Source: Synechocystis sp. PCC 7509 | GTDB taxonomy: Bacteria > Cyanobacteriota > Cyanobacteriia > Cyanobacteriales > Chroococcidiopsidaceae | Assembly: GCF_000332075.2 (NCBI RefSeq) | Contig: NZ_ALVU02000001.1 | Span: forward strand, 248,001-312,000 | DNA: 64,000 bases | Direction of reading: 5' to 3' | Shown here: positions 8,032-17,606 of the stretch, piece after piece | How positions within the stretch are numbered: the stretch's first letter is position 1 | Layout: the number at the start of each line of letters is the position of its first letter | Position numbers and translations under genes: made by a program | Notes under the pieces: generated by a model | What the model was told of the DNA's origin: nothing | Database searches by the model: none | Seen by the model: only the letters and a program-made list of their open reading frames with translations

Positions 8032-9321
8032 TTAAGCTTCTACTAGGTTTAATTCATCCTCGGATTCATCTCTAGCTTTGAAATACCAGTAAAGATTTGC
8101 AACAGTTAAGTCAGAGGCTTTTTCTAGGTTTGATGGTACTAAGCTTTTATGATTGGCTATTGCAGCTTGCTGAGTAATATAATTTTCATATTCTTGACGT
8201 AATTGTGATGTAAACATCATTGATAGCTGGTCAATTAAAGAAGTAAAATGAGATTTTTGATACAAAGTTTCATGACAGACTTGTTCAAATGGAATTGAAT
8301 CATTAGTATCTGTGTTCTTTATTAATTCATCAGCACTAAAATCAGCACTTTCAAGTAGTTTGAGGTCAGATGATGGCAAAGTTTGCATCCAATCAATTTG
8401 ATTTTGCCAGGATGCTAATGCAGCTAAATCGTGATTATGGATTCGGGTTAATTCAGGAAACAGAAAATTTAGCTCGTCTTCAGTTTCACAATTATTTATC
8501 ACATTAAGGGCATCAATACGAATTTTAGCTTGAAGATGGGATAAGCGATCGCATACTGCGGCAGGTTCGTTTTGCATTTGATAAGTTGCAATAATTGCTT
8601 GGTCAATTGCCCAGGCACATTCTAAACGGCGCAGTTGTCCGGCGGAACAAGTAACTTGCAACAATTCCCGATTGTCGTAATCTGCCAAAGCTTGAAATAG
8701 CATTCCTCTAGCGCCATCAATTTCAGCATTTCTGCGGCTGGTATCTTGAATTTGCATTGCCGAACGCAAACGGTGAAGCGCTTGAGTAAATAAGCCATAA
8801 GCTCTAACTAAAATTGTGCGGTGGTTTTTAAAGTCAATATCCATCGCTACAAGTTCAATCAAATCTCTAATTTCTGCACCTTGGTCTTTTAAAGCTTGTT
8901 TGAGGTCAATAAAACCATCTTTGACTTCTATTCTGAGTTGTCCTACTTCCTTTCTCAGTTTTAATGTTTGGTGCAAATTCACGGCGGACAATACACCTAC
9001 AGCAACCGTTCCTACGCCGATAAAGGCGGTTGTCGCTTGCAACACTCCTAAGCTGGACTGGATAGATTGCAAGCCTGCCTGAACTGCCGTAAATCCTCTA
9101 TGGGTTTGATACATCTGCGCTGCTCCCATTGCCATCTGAACAGGACTAAATAAAGGTGATAGAGGGGTATTTTGAGCCATCATCCCGACGGCTTGAGCTA
9201 CAAACGTTCCTGTAGAAGCATCTCTAGCCAAACCTATTGGGACTCCAGCAGATGTAAAAACCTGTAAATATTTGCCAGCTTCGATAGCCGCTTGAACAGT
9301 AGGCGTAAATTGGAAAAGCAT
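8032..9321 (-). CDS. Hypothetical protein with a hydrophobic N-terminal third
   Basis: This 429-residue protein has Ala/Gly/Met-rich, weakly hydrophobic sequence over residues 1-120, including a possible helix at about 96-118. A short coiled stretch (KLRKEVGQLRIEVKDGFIDL) follows, then a long soluble helical region. The order of a hydrophobic hairpin-like segment, a coiled coil and a helical body recalls membrane-associating or pore-like proteins, but I cannot name a family. It is divergent from the gene at 9457 across a 135-base gap, so they may share control. A HIP1 octamer near 8547 indicates native composition. Confidence 0.6.
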   Translation of the reverse strand: MLFQFTPTVQAAIEAGKYLQVFTSAGVPIGLARDASTGTFVAQAVGMMAQNTPLSPLFSPVQMAMGAAQMYQTHRGFTAVQAGLQSIQSSLGVLQATTAFIGVGTVAVGVLSAVNLHQTLKLRKEVGQLRIEVKDGFIDLKQALKDQGAEIRDLIELVAMDIDFKNHRTILVRAYGLFTQALHRLRSAMQIQDTSRRNAEIDGARGMLFQALADYDNRELLQVTCSAGQLRRLECAWAIDQAIIATYQMQNEPAAVCDRLSHLQAKIRIDALNVINNCETEDELNFLFPELTRIHNHDLAALASWQNQIDWMQTLPSSDLKLLESADFSADELIKNTDTNDSIPFEQVCHETLYQKSHFTSLIDQLSMMFTSQLRQEYENYITQQAAIANHKSLVPSNLEKASDLTVANLYWYFKARDESEDELNLVEA

Positions 9322-9456
9322 AGCTCTGTTTGCGTTAGCTACTAATTTTTTTGAGCCTAACTTAAATATCAGATTGAAGATACCCGTATTTCCTCGGTAC
9401 TTTGTCTCTAAATTTGGGAATACTAAGCTGAAAGCAACGTTATTAGGTTGATTAGT

Positions 9457-10206
9457 ATGAATACTACGCCGATTGGAACTGAAACGATTGATTTGTTATC
9501 ACGGATTACAGAGAGACAACAGATAATAGAAAAGATTGGCGAAGTAAGTGGGCGAGATATTAAAATTCGTCAATTAGGAGAGCGAATAATTGAGCAATCA
9601 ATTGAGGAAGCCGAAGAATCTTGGAATAAATGGCAAGAAGGATTAAAAAATCGCTTAATTCAGAAATCTCAAAAATGGAATTCTCCACATAATCCTGTTT
9701 TTAGTCAAAAAGACTTAGTTAAAGATTATATCAAATGCTTTAATAGAGATTTAGGAGAGGAGATCGATTGCTGGGAACACCAAGAATTTGCAAGTGTTAT
9801 TTTAAAACGTAATATTGCGGCTCTAAATACAAATATTAAACTAGAAATAAAAGCAGCAAAAGCTCTTTCTCAAAACAAAGAGCAACAATTACAAACTAAT
9901 TTATATGAGCAAGTTAAACTGTCATTTATTCGTATAAATGATGATGTTGTAAGTAAAGGTTGGTTTTTAACTGACCCTGAAATATGTGCGTTACCTGATT
10001 TCTTTACCTTATTAAAGCTAGATTTGTATGGACTAGGAAAAAATAAAATTGTAGAATTGGGTTTTCAAAACTTTGAAACATCAAAAGAGAAGATTTATAA
10101 AAAATTGACTGAGATTGTCAAATCATTAATCAACAATAAAGTTCAAGCAGCTAGTCAAGTTGTTGAGCAAGTAATTTCGAGCTATGAGAACTTATTAGAA
10201 CAGTAA
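9457..10206 (+). CDS. Hypothetical helical protein, probably shortened by a stop codon
   Basis: The ATG at 9457 gives 249 residues; a TTG at 9448 is also in frame. The sequence is Glu/Lys/Gln/Ile-rich and predicted largely helical. It has no signal peptide, membrane segment or catalytic motif that I can see. The frame continues beyond the TAA at 10204 with coiled-coil-like sequence, so the present C-terminus is probably not the original one. It is divergent from the 429-residue gene at 8032. The arrangement of a membrane-associating protein next to a long helical protein could be a functional pair, but that is speculation. Confidence 0.55.
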   Translation: MNTTPIGTETIDLLSRITERQQIIEKIGEVSGRDIKIRQLGERIIEQSIEEAEESWNKWQEGLKNRLIQKSQKWNSPHNPVFSQKDLVKDYIKCFNRDLGEEIDCWEHQEFASVILKRNIAALNTNIKLEIKAAKALSQNKEQQLQTNLYEQVKLSFIRINDDVVSKGWFLTDPEICALPDFFTLLKLDLYGLGKNKIVELGFQNFETSKEKIYKKLTEIVKSLINNKVQAASQVVEQVISSYENLLEQ

Positions 10207-10437
10207 AAAAAGGTGTATCAGTCAACATTATAACAACGTAAGGCTGAAAAAGATTGGATTGCCCAAAAGTGTCAAGAACTTAAGCAAGTACAAATAAAAA
10301 TAGATAAAGAATACCCTGAAAGACTAGCAATAGCTTGGCTAGCCAGTTTATGTACAAGTAAACTAATTTTTAATCTGACATCATCCAGTTTCATCCAGTT
10401 GGAAATGCGATCGCATTTACCTGATTATCTATCTTAG
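10207..10437 (+). pseudogene. Read-through remnant of the gene at 9457
   Basis: After the TAA at 10204 the same frame has eight codons, a second TAA at 10231, then about 67 more open codons. These begin QRKAEKDWIAQKCQELKQVQ, a good coiled-coil sequence. If both TAA were CAA, the protein would read on smoothly as Glu/Gln/Lys-rich helix. The last 30 codons (around the HIP1 site near 10408) look less protein-like, so the true end of the old gene is uncertain. Confidence 0.5.
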
Positions 10438-10539
10438 ATAAAGCAAGATGTGCGATCGCATTTTCAACAGCCGTTTAGAGAGTACACAAGTTTCGTTGGC
10501 GTTAAAATGAGAATCTCTTAGAGAATACAGGAGTTGTAA

Positions 10540-11106
10540 ATGGTATTAACTAATCCTACTGCAAAGATTTCTCTGGATGAATTTTTGCAACTGCCAGAAA
10601 CCAAGCCAGCTAGTGAATACATCAACGGTCAAGTTTACCAAAAACCCATGCCTCAAGGAAAACACAGTCTAATTCAAACTTATTTATCCGCAGCTATTAA
10701 TCAGATTAGCAACCCTCAAAAGCGAGTTTTAGCGTTGACTGAGTTACGCTGCACATTTGATGATAGTGCAATAGTTCCAGATGTTACAGTTTTTGAATGG
10801 TCGCGTATTCCTTTACTGCCTGATGGGAGTATTGCTGATAGGTTTAATATTCCCCCAGATTGGGTAATTGAAATTCTCTCTCCAGACCAATCACCTAGCC
10901 GCGTTATCAGAAAAATTACTTTCTGTCTCAATCATGGTACAAAATTAGGCTGGTTTATCGATCCTAATGGTAGAGCGGTTACAGTGTTTCAACCAAACCA
11001 GACACCAGAATTTAAGGAAGGACAAGATATTTTACCTGTTTTAGATGTAGTCTCTGACTGGCAATTGTCGGTAGCAGATTTGTTTAGTTTCCTTTATCCT
11101 GGCTAA
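10540..11106 (+). CDS. Uma2/DUF820 family putative nuclease
   Basis: This 188-residue protein is a close paralogue of the one at 2078. Shared landmarks are LQLPETKPASEYI at the N-terminus, VPDVTVFEWSRIP, DWVIEILSPDQSPS and LGWFIDP. The acidic residues and the Gln/Lys positions of the nuclease-like fold are retained. A GGAG ribosome site lies about eight bases before the ATG. It is convergent with, and overlaps by four bases, the antitoxin-like gene at 11103. Biological role unknown; the family is greatly expanded in cyanobacteria. Confidence 0.85.
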   Translation: MVLTNPTAKISLDEFLQLPETKPASEYINGQVYQKPMPQGKHSLIQTYLSAAINQISNPQKRVLALTELRCTFDDSAIVPDVTVFEWSRIPLLPDGSIADRFNIPPDWVIEILSPDQSPSRVIRKITFCLNHGTKLGWFIDPNGRAVTVFQPNQTPEFKEGQDILPVLDVVSDWQLSVADLFSFLYPG

Positions 11107-11309
11107 GTTTGCGCTTGTAGTTGGGCATATACGTCATCCTCGCTATTATCCCACACAGCATTTAAGGCAGTTTGGCTGCTTTGAACCCAAAAGTCTGTCT
11201 CATCGTCAGCTAAAAGTGTAACTTCCACTCTTGTACCTTCTGGGAGTTCTATTTGCTCCTCTAACTCAATTTTGCCGTGTTTGACAGTCGCCCAAATTTT
11301 TCTTAGCAT
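11103..11309 (-). CDS. Antitoxin-like protein, DUF104/AF2212-type
   Basis: The 68-residue product begins with the pattern typical of DUF104-like antitoxins: K-H-G-K-I-E-L followed by ELPEGTRVEVTLL. Its tail (VWDNSEDDVYAQL) resembles antitoxin tails that bind PIN-type or other toxins. No toxin gene lies next to it: dxr is upstream at 11357 and a Uma2 gene is convergent. It is therefore an orphan or a solitary regulator. The assignment rests on the short N-terminal motif. Confidence 0.65.
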   Translation of the reverse strand: MLRKIWATVKHGKIELEEQIELPEGTRVEVTLLADDETDFWVQSSQTALNAVWDNSEDDVYAQLQAQT

Positions 11310-11356
11310 TGCTATTGACTAAATTAAAAGATAAGTTTTTTACTAAACTATCAAAA

Positions 11357-12538
11357 TTAAGCGATCGCACCTTTAACTAATTTACTTGCTGCTAATACTT
11401 CTTGTCTCGCCCAGTTGTCGGCGGCGATAATGTCATCTAATGAAGGATTTGGGCGATTATCAACGGAAAAGCGATCGCATACTTGCTCAATACAGCGCGG
11501 AATATCTAAAAATTCAATCTTTTCCTCTAAAAACAAGGCTACAGCTTGCTCATTGGCTGCATTTAATACCGCAGGCATAGAACCCCCCGCACGTCCGGCG
11601 GCGTAAGCTAGTTGCATACAAGGATATTTATCATGATCGGGGGCTTTAAAGGTCAAATTACCAGCTTTGACTAAATCTAGCGGTTCCCAGTCGGTGTAAA
11701 TGCGATCGGGATAGGATAAGGCGTAAAGCAACGGTAAACGCATATCTGCCCAACCTAATTGAGCTAAAACTGATGTATCTTGCACTTCAATTAGTGAGTG
11801 GATAATGCTTTGAGGATGAATAACTATTTCAATGCGATCGTAGTCTAAACCAAAGAGATAATGAGCTTCAATTACTTCTAGCCCTTTATTCATCAAAGTA
11901 GCGGAATCGATTGTTATCTTGCGTCCCATTGACCAATTGGGATGTTTCAGCGCATCGGCAACTTTTACGGTAGCTAGTTTTTCTACAGGCAAATCTCGAA
12001 AAGCGCCCCCGGAAGCTGTAAGGATAATGCGCCGCAATCCACCTTCAGGAACGGCTTGCAGACATTGAAATATGGCTGAATGCTCCGAATCTGCGGGTAA
12101 TAGTTTGACGTTGTGTTTTTTTACTAAAGGTAAAACTACAGGCGCACCAGCAATTAAGGTTTCTTTATTGGCTAAAGCGATATCTTTACCCGCTTCAATT
12201 GCTGCAATTGTTGGTAACAAACCCGCACAGCCTACTATACCTGTAACTACGGTTTGCGCTTCGCCATAACGAGCAACTTCAATTACTCCTGCTTCTCCGG
12301 CTAGTAATATGGGTTTGTAGTCAAGAAGTGCGATCGCCTCTTTTAATTGTGGCAACTTTGTCTCATCGCAAATAGCAACTATTTTCGGGCGAAATTGGCG
12401 AATTTGTGCCGCCAACATCTCGACGTTTCGTCCCGCAGCCAAACCCACAATCTCAAATAAATCGGGGTTTTGCGCCACAATATCTAATGTTTGAGTCCCG
12501 ATAGAGCCAGTAGAACCTAATAGAGTAATCGCTTTCAC
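11357..12538 (-). CDS. dxr: 1-deoxy-D-xylulose 5-phosphate reductoisomerase
   Basis: This enzyme converts DXP to 2-C-methyl-D-erythritol 4-phosphate with NADPH, the committed step of the MEP isoprenoid pathway that feeds carotenoids, phytol and quinones. [15 protein letters not shown] at the N-terminus is the NADPH-binding loop. [22 protein letters not shown] and the substrate loop [10 protein letters not shown] are all present. The metal-binding acidic residues fall in these segments. A GTG at 12538 is preceded by GGGA at a good distance and gives 393 residues, matching the family; the frame itself is open to a TTG at 12559. No operon partner is evident. Confidence 0.95.
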   Translation of the reverse strand: MKAITLLGSTGSIGTQTLDIVAQNPDLFEIVGLAAGRNVEMLAAQIRQFRPKIVAICDETKLPQLKEAIALLDYKPILLAGEAGVIEVARYGEAQTVVTGIVGCAGLLPTIAAIEAGKDIALANKETLIAGAPVVLPLVKKHNVKLLPADSEHSAIFQCLQAVPEGGLRRIILTASGGAFRDLPVEKLATVKVADALKHPNWSMGRKITIDSATLMNKGLEVIEAHYLFGLDYDRIEIVIHPQSIIHSLIEVQDTSVLAQLGWADMRLPLLYALSYPDRIYTDWEPLDLVKAGNLTFKAPDHDKYPCMQLAYAAGRAGGSMPAVLNAANEQAVALFLEEKIEFLDIPRCIEQVCDRFSVDNRPNPSLDDIIAADNWARQEVLAASKLVKGAIA

Positions 12539-12837
12539 AATGTTTCCCGCTTGCAGCAACTACTACTATAAAATTCTTCGGACTCTTTAGATCGTCAGGG
12601 CGGCATATTAGCACTGTTAGATAGCACAAAAATAATTATTTGCAAGTTGCCCAGCATACAAATAGGTTAATTTGTGTCAAGATTTGATGAAGTTAAAAGC
12701 CTAGAAGGTTAAGATTGAATGTAACTAGCTCTTTAGCTGACTTGATATTAAAAGTGTGAGATTTTCCCTAATCCAATTGACTATTTGCTTCAAGCTAGTG
12801 AATTAACGATCGCAAATAAATCAGGAGTTGTACTGCA

Positions 12838-13071
12838 ATGACACAAGAAAACGCTGCTCGATTTTTTAAGTCTGTACAACAAGACCAAGGATTAAAGGCA
12901 AAACTAAAAGCCACTGACGACCCAGAAACATTTTTGCAGATTGCCAAAGAGCGTGGGTGTCAATTCACGCTGGCGGAGTTAGACGCGGCGATTTCTAAAA
13001 TGTCTCATGAAGAAATGGCATCAGTGATTAATCCGGGTATATCACCAAGACGGCATTTAACACCAAGGTAG
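12838..13071 (+). CDS. Nif11-domain small protein
   Basis: The 77-residue product matches the Nif11 leader-like family: ENAARFFKSVQQDQGLKAKL, a central LQIAKERGCQFTLAEL, and a helical end. In some bacteria Nif11 domains are leaders of ribosomal natural-product precursors and end in a double-glycine cleavage site. Here the C-terminus after the helix is only about 15 residues (INPGISPRRHLTPR), with no GG motif, no Cys/Ser/Thr-rich core and no modification enzyme nearby. It is more likely one of the many stand-alone Nif11 proteins of unknown role. GGAG lies before the ATG and a terminator follows. Confidence 0.85.
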   Translation: MTQENAARFFKSVQQDQGLKAKLKATDDPETFLQIAKERGCQFTLAELDAAISKMSHEEMASVINPGISPRRHLTPR

Positions 13072-13089
13072 GCAAATAAAACCTAATAG

Positions 13090-13127
13090 AAAGCGATCGC
13101 ATTTTAATTATGTGCGATCGCTTTTTT
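13090..13127 (+). terminator. Terminator whose stem is built from two HIP1 octamers
   Basis: AAAGCGATCGCA and TGCGATCGCTTT form a perfect 12-bp stem around an 11-base loop, followed directly by more T. It sits 20 bases after the nif11-like stop. Confidence 0.75.
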
Positions 13128-13144
13128 GTAGCTGAATCTTTTTA

Positions 13145-13222
13145 TTTTCCCCCCTTTTTAAGGGGAGGCAAAAAGCGGTGTAGCTTTGCTTCCCGCTTTA
13201 TTGCTGTGGGTTAGGGGGGATC
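13145..13222. repeat. 78-bp interspersed repeat, copy A
   Basis: This copy differs from the one at 31066-31143 at two positions by eye. It starts TTTTCCCCCC, has a central AAAAAGCGGTGTAGCT and ends TTAGGGGGGATC. The C-run and G-run ends can pair, so it can fold into a long imperfect hairpin. It lies four bases after the secA stop codon. See also the shorter relative at 58206. Confidence 0.85.
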
Positions 13223-13226
13223 GCCC

Positions 13227-16028
13227 TTAAACCAACTCCGAAGACGTTTCTACACTAGGCTGCATCTGTGGCTGGAACTGGAACAACGAGTAAACGACAT
13301 TGCGATAAATATTCGTCATCATATCTAAAAACAGTTCGTAACCTTCACTCTTATATTCAACCAACGGGTCTTTTTGACCGTAACCGCGCAACCCAACCGA
13401 CTCGCGCAACGCATCCATTTGTTGCAAGTGTTCGCGCCAGAGAGTATCTATTTGCTGCAAAATAAAGAACCGCTCGGCTTGGCGCATTAGTCCCGGCTGA
13501 ATGCGGTCAACTTCTCCCTCTTTAATGTCGTAAGCAATCCTAACTTGCTCGTGCATGAAGGTTTTAATTTCAGTTATAGATAAATCCTCTAATTGATTTG
13601 GCTCTAAATCTGCCAGCAAATAGACAAACTCTTTAACCTTGCTCACTAAAGTAACTAAGTCCCAATCTTCCGAAGGCAAATCGGGATTGATGTAGTAATC
13701 AACAACATCATCCATTGTTTTTTCGGCATACTTAATTACTTGCTCTTTCAAGTCTTGTCCTTCCAAAACCCGGCGACGTTCGGCGTAAATAGCACGACGC
13801 TGGTTGTTCATAACTTCATCGTACTCAAACACCTGTTTGCGGATGTCGTAGTAGTAAGTTTCTACCTTTTTCTGTGCGCCTTCCAAACTGCGGGTAAGCA
13901 TTCCCGACTCAATGGGCATATCTTCTTCAACGCGGAACATATCCATTAGCTTACCAACGCGATCGCCCCCAAAAATCCGCAGCAAGCTATCTTGTAAGCT
14001 GAGGAAAAATTTTGTAGAACCGGGGTCGCCTTGTCTTCCCGCTCGTCCGCGCAACTGGTTATCAATTCGCCGCGATTCGTGACGTTCTGTACCAATTACG
14101 TGCAAACCACCTAACTGTACTACTTCTTTATGTTCAGTATCGGTAAACTGTTCGTATTCTTGTTTAACTTGGTTGTAAGCTGCTCGTAAGCGTTGAATTA
14201 CGGGGTCTTCAGTGGGGGCTTTTTCCGCCGCGACTGCCACTAAATCCTCTGCCTCTAATTCGGGCATACTCCGCTCTCCGTAGTGCTGTACGGCAAATTC
14301 TACGGCTTGCTTGAGTAGTTGCTCGGTTTCTTGAGATAGCTGAGTGGGGAATATTTGTGGCGATGCTTTCCAAGATTTGATTTTTTTGCCGGGTATAAAG
14401 CCTTGACCGCTTGTACTACTAGGAATGGGTAATCCTGAAGCCGTAGCCATGCCAAAAATGTCTTCATCTTCCGGTACAACAATCCGAGGCATAAAGTATT
14501 CTCGTAACTTTAACCGCGCCATATATTCAGAGTTTCCACCCAAAATAATGTCTGTACCTCTACCCGCCATGTTGGTAGCAATGGTTAAAGCGCCTCTGCG
14601 TCCGGCTTGGGCGATAATTTCTGACTCTCGCTCGACGTTTTCGGGTCTAGCATTGAGCAGGTTGTAAGGTATTTCTAGCTGATTTAGTAACGTGCTGAGG
14701 TATTCAGATTTTTCAACGCTAGTAGTACCTACAAGCACCGGACGACCCATTTCGTGCATTTGGGCGCACTCCTGGGCGATCGCATTCCATTTTCCTTCTT
14801 CGGCTTTAAAAACTACATCCGACAAATCTTGACGGCTGCGGGGTCTATTTGTGGGGACAATAGTTACTTCTAGCTTATAAATTTTCTCAAATTCTGCTTC
14901 TTCCGTCTTCGCCGTCCCAGTCATTCCGGCTAATTTATCGTAGAGCAAAAACAGATTTTGATAGGTAATTGTCGCCAAAGTCTGCGTCTCTGGTTGAATT
15001 TCTACCCCTTCTTTCGCTTCAATAGCTTGGTGCAATCCATCACTCCAACGTCTTCCCGGTAATACTCGCCCGGTAAATTCATCAACAATTACTACTTCAT
15101 CATTGCGGACAATGTAGTTGACATCGGTGATAAATAATTCTTTAGCTTTTAAAGCATTAAAAATATAATGCGCCCAAGGATCTTCAGGATTAAATAAATC
15201 CGTAACTCCTAGTAATTTCTCGGCTTCGGCGAAACCTTCATCCGTTAACAACACATTACGAGCTTTTTCATCTACTTCATAATGATCGTCTTCTCCTGTC
15301 TTCAAAACTGCGGCTATTTGGGCAGCTTGTAAGTATTTTTCTGTAGGACGTTCTACCTGACCAGAGATAATTAAGGGTGTCCGGGCTTCGTCTACAAGAA
15401 TTGAGTCTACTTCGTCAATGACGCAATAGTGCAGGGGACGTTGAACTACATCAACAATGGAAGTCGCCATGTTGTCGCGCAAGTAGTCAAAACCTACTTC
15501 GCTATTAGTTACATAGGTTATATCGCAGTCATAATTTTTCTTACGTTCCGATGGGCCCATTCCTTGCTGAATTAGCCCCACACTTAGCCCCAAAAAGCGG
15601 TGTACTTGTCCCATCCACTCTGCATCTCGGCGGGCTAGATAGTCGTTGACGGTGACAACGTGGACTCCTTTCCCTGTAAGCCCATTGAGGTAAGCGGGAA
15701 GGGTAGAAACTAGAGTTTTTCCTTCTCCGGTTTTCATCTCGGCGATTTGTCCTTTGTGCAGGATTGTACCGCCTAATAATTGCACGTCAAAATGTCGCAA
15801 CCCTAAAACGCGCTTTCCAGCTTCTCTAACTACTGCAAAAGCTTCGGGGAGTAAATCATCTAGACTTTCACCTTTAGCAAGGCGTTGTTTAAATTCAGCA
15901 GTTTTACCAGTTAGTTGCTCATCGGAGAGGACTTGAATCTCCTCCTCTAACAGATTAATTTCCTTAACTGCGGGTTGGAATTTTTTGAGCTTACGAGCGT
16001 TCGGGTCGCCCAGCAAGGTTTTTAGCAT
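13227..16028 (-). CDS. secA: Preprotein translocase ATPase SecA
   Basis: SecA drives Sec-dependent export across the plasma and thylakoid membranes. Walker A is MKTGEGKT, and the DEAD-like Walker B is [15 protein letters not shown]. The second helicase domain has [10 protein letters not shown] and [14 protein letters not shown]. The ATG at 16028 begins [19 protein letters not shown], the usual cyanobacterial SecA start, giving 933 residues; the frame is open to a TTG at 16085. The C-terminus lacks a zinc-binding Cys motif, as is usual in cyanobacteria. A 78-bp repeat follows the stop. Confidence 0.97.
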   Translation of the reverse strand: MLKTLLGDPNARKLKKFQPAVKEINLLEEEIQVLSDEQLTGKTAEFKQRLAKGESLDDLLPEAFAVVREAGKRVLGLRHFDVQLLGGTILHKGQIAEMKTGEGKTLVSTLPAYLNGLTGKGVHVVTVNDYLARRDAEWMGQVHRFLGLSVGLIQQGMGPSERKKNYDCDITYVTNSEVGFDYLRDNMATSIVDVVQRPLHYCVIDEVDSILVDEARTPLIISGQVERPTEKYLQAAQIAAVLKTGEDDHYEVDEKARNVLLTDEGFAEAEKLLGVTDLFNPEDPWAHYIFNALKAKELFITDVNYIVRNDEVVIVDEFTGRVLPGRRWSDGLHQAIEAKEGVEIQPETQTLATITYQNLFLLYDKLAGMTGTAKTEEAEFEKIYKLEVTIVPTNRPRSRQDLSDVVFKAEEGKWNAIAQECAQMHEMGRPVLVGTTSVEKSEYLSTLLNQLEIPYNLLNARPENVERESEIIAQAGRRGALTIATNMAGRGTDIILGGNSEYMARLKLREYFMPRIVVPEDEDIFGMATASGLPIPSSTSGQGFIPGKKIKSWKASPQIFPTQLSQETEQLLKQAVEFAVQHYGERSMPELEAEDLVAVAAEKAPTEDPVIQRLRAAYNQVKQEYEQFTDTEHKEVVQLGGLHVIGTERHESRRIDNQLRGRAGRQGDPGSTKFFLSLQDSLLRIFGGDRVGKLMDMFRVEEDMPIESGMLTRSLEGAQKKVETYYYDIRKQVFEYDEVMNNQRRAIYAERRRVLEGQDLKEQVIKYAEKTMDDVVDYYINPDLPSEDWDLVTLVSKVKEFVYLLADLEPNQLEDLSITEIKTFMHEQVRIAYDIKEGEVDRIQPGLMRQAERFFILQQIDTLWREHLQQMDALRESVGLRGYGQKDPLVEYKSEGYELFLDMMTNIYRNVVYSLFQFQPQMQPSVETSSELV

Positions 16029-16178
16029 GGCAGGTAAATATTTAGAATATATGTTTATTTGTGTGGAGTTATCAAAACTCGCCAAGAACTAACTTGTTCC
16101 AAATTATGAAACTAACTTAATCGTATCATTTCGACCTTAGCTAGGACTGTAGAGGGATGCGAAGTATTTTTGGGGTAA

Positions 16179-16718
16179 TTACTGCCATTCGGGGCTTAAA
16201 GTGCGAAAATTGTACTCGTTCACCCCAGTATGACAGCCAGCGCAGCTACTTAATTCTAGGGGACGGGGTATTTTTACTTGAGGATGCAAGGCTTTAAAGT
16301 AGCGAGATTCACTAATTCTGTAAGGTATTTCTTCTTCGTCCTTGAGTTGAGAGCGTGAAAAAACTTGCAAGTATTGCCAAACTATTAGCCGTGCGGGGTC
16401 AACTAAGGGTTTAATAGTTACGCCGTAGTGTTGGGAATCTTGTAACACTCTTTGCCAAGTTTGCGTAGGTAGAACCGCCGGAGGTATACCAATATGACAA
16501 CTAGCGCAGTTTTCTAAATATAGTTCTTGTCCTAATTGGTAGCGATCGGGAACTACATCAACTGTACCAATTTCTTCAGTAGGGATAGTTTGGGCGCTGG
16601 TAATGGTTGCAAGTCCCCAACCCATAGCTAAACTCCACAGCAAAATTAGCAATATTAAGAAAAAAGGCGATCGCGTTTGGGATTTAGGGCGGCGTTTTAG
16701 TTTAATTTTAGTTGGCAT
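16179..16718 (-). CDS. Membrane-anchored diheme c-type cytochrome
   Basis: A basic N-terminus and one hydrophobic segment (about residues 20-43) act as a signal or anchor. Two CxxCH heme-attachment motifs follow: CASCH near residue 72 and CAGCH near residue 160. This spacing and the WQ/LQVF segments between them resemble the DHC diheme cytochrome family. The protein would sit on the periplasmic or lumenal side and carry electrons; the partner is unknown. I take the ATG at 16718 (a TTG two codons earlier is also in frame). It lies downstream of, and in the same direction as, the helix-turn-helix gene but 136 bases or more away. Confidence 0.85.
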   Translation of the reverse strand: MPTKIKLKRRPKSQTRSPFFLILLILLWSLAMGWGLATITSAQTIPTEEIGTVDVVPDRYQLGQELYLENCASCHIGIPPAVLPTQTWQRVLQDSQHYGVTIKPLVDPARLIVWQYLQVFSRSQLKDEEEIPYRISESRYFKALHPQVKIPRPLELSSCAGCHTGVNEYNFRTLSPEWQ

Positions 16719-16754
16719 ACTCAATTGTTATAACCGTTGTTGACTACTATGCAA

Positions 16755-16892
16755 TTAATAGTCAACTACAATCAACCTATTTTCTTCGGCAACTTTTCTA
16801 ATCTCCGTCCTCAAAGCCTTATGGCTTAAAGGCATTACGTTACTAGGAATACAAGTTAAGGCATTTGTTGCTCTTTTGGACAAAATTACCAG
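16755..16892 (-). other. Small open frame following the gene at 16893
   Basis: Directly after the TAG at 16893-16895 the same frame stays open for 45 codons, with an internal ATG giving 26 residues that begin MPLSHKALRTEIRKVAEENR. The sequence looks protein-like (amphipathic, charged). It may be the severed C-terminus of the upstream gene or a separate short gene. I recognise no family. Confidence 0.35.
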
Positions 16893-17531
16893 CTACCAAG
16901 CCTCCAAAGCGATCGCTTCAGTAACAACTTTTGCCTTTAATCCTTGCTTGAGCGCCTCTACAGGAGTAAGACTATCTAAGTAATTATTTGCTGAAGTTAG
17001 CCAATTGAGCTTAGTAAATTCTGAGCCAACAAGTGCTTTTAAAACCTCTGGTAAGCCGTCAATTACTCCATCTGCGCCAGACGGATCGAATTGCCATAAT
17101 GGAAACTTCCACGCGCCATTGTCTTTAACGGCTAACAGCGATTTATTTTTAAGGCGATCATGGGGAGTTTGACGAGTTGTACCTAGTAATTTTGCAACTT
17201 CACTCGCTGTTAAAGAATTTTGTAGTAATTCCTTTCTCCGTTCAAAGTACCTCATCAGAGACGTTATCTCTAAAAGGGCTGCTTCTTGCTTACTATACTT
17301 TCGCCCTGTTAACTTGAGTGCTAATGCAGAGTCCACTTTAGAAACATTGAAAGTATCCAAAACTGTATCTATTGCTTTATTTATTGTGTCAATTTCTGAG
17401 GCGTGAAGCTTGCCAACAATTGCTTCAATTTTTCCGACAAATTCCTCTGTTGCTTTATCCCATTGCTCGATCTTCCCTTCATCTATAGGGGGTTTTGCTT
17501 TAAGTTTATATTCACGCTCTCTAATTGCCAT
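16893..17531 (-). CDS. Putative DNA-binding protein with an antitoxin-like C-terminal region
   Basis: The ATG at 17531 gives 212 residues; the frame is open to a TTG at 17588. A helix-turn-helix is suggested by LTASEVAKLLGTTRQTPHDR near residue 115. The next region (WQFDPSGADGVIDGLPEVL, then WLTSANNYLDSLTPVEALKQG) resembles the C-terminal part of MbcA/ParS-type (Xre) antitoxins, which bind RES-type toxins. No RES toxin gene is adjacent. It sits just after moxR in the same direction. Function as an antitoxin or transcription regulator is inference. Confidence 0.55.
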   Translation of the reverse strand: MAIREREYKLKAKPPIDEGKIEQWDKATEEFVGKIEAIVGKLHASEIDTINKAIDTVLDTFNVSKVDSALALKLTGRKYSKQEAALLEITSLMRYFERRKELLQNSLTASEVAKLLGTTRQTPHDRLKNKSLLAVKDNGAWKFPLWQFDPSGADGVIDGLPEVLKALVGSEFTKLNWLTSANNYLDSLTPVEALKQGLKAKVVTEAIALEAW

Positions 17532-17606
17532 CCTGCTAACTTTCTGTAAGAGATGTAAATATATTAGCAAAAGTGTAAGAGGTGTCAAATATATCGCAAG
17601 TATATT

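Noticed and set aside
7335-10437. Recoding of TAA as glutamine
   Set aside because: TAA is the normal stop of many intact genes in this window (for example cheR, glmU and the serine hydrolase), so a general reassignment is impossible.
12838-13071. Natural-product (RiPP) gene cluster around the Nif11 protein
   Set aside because: Neighbours are dxr and secA; there is no modification enzyme, protease or exporter, and the protein lacks a GG cleavage site.
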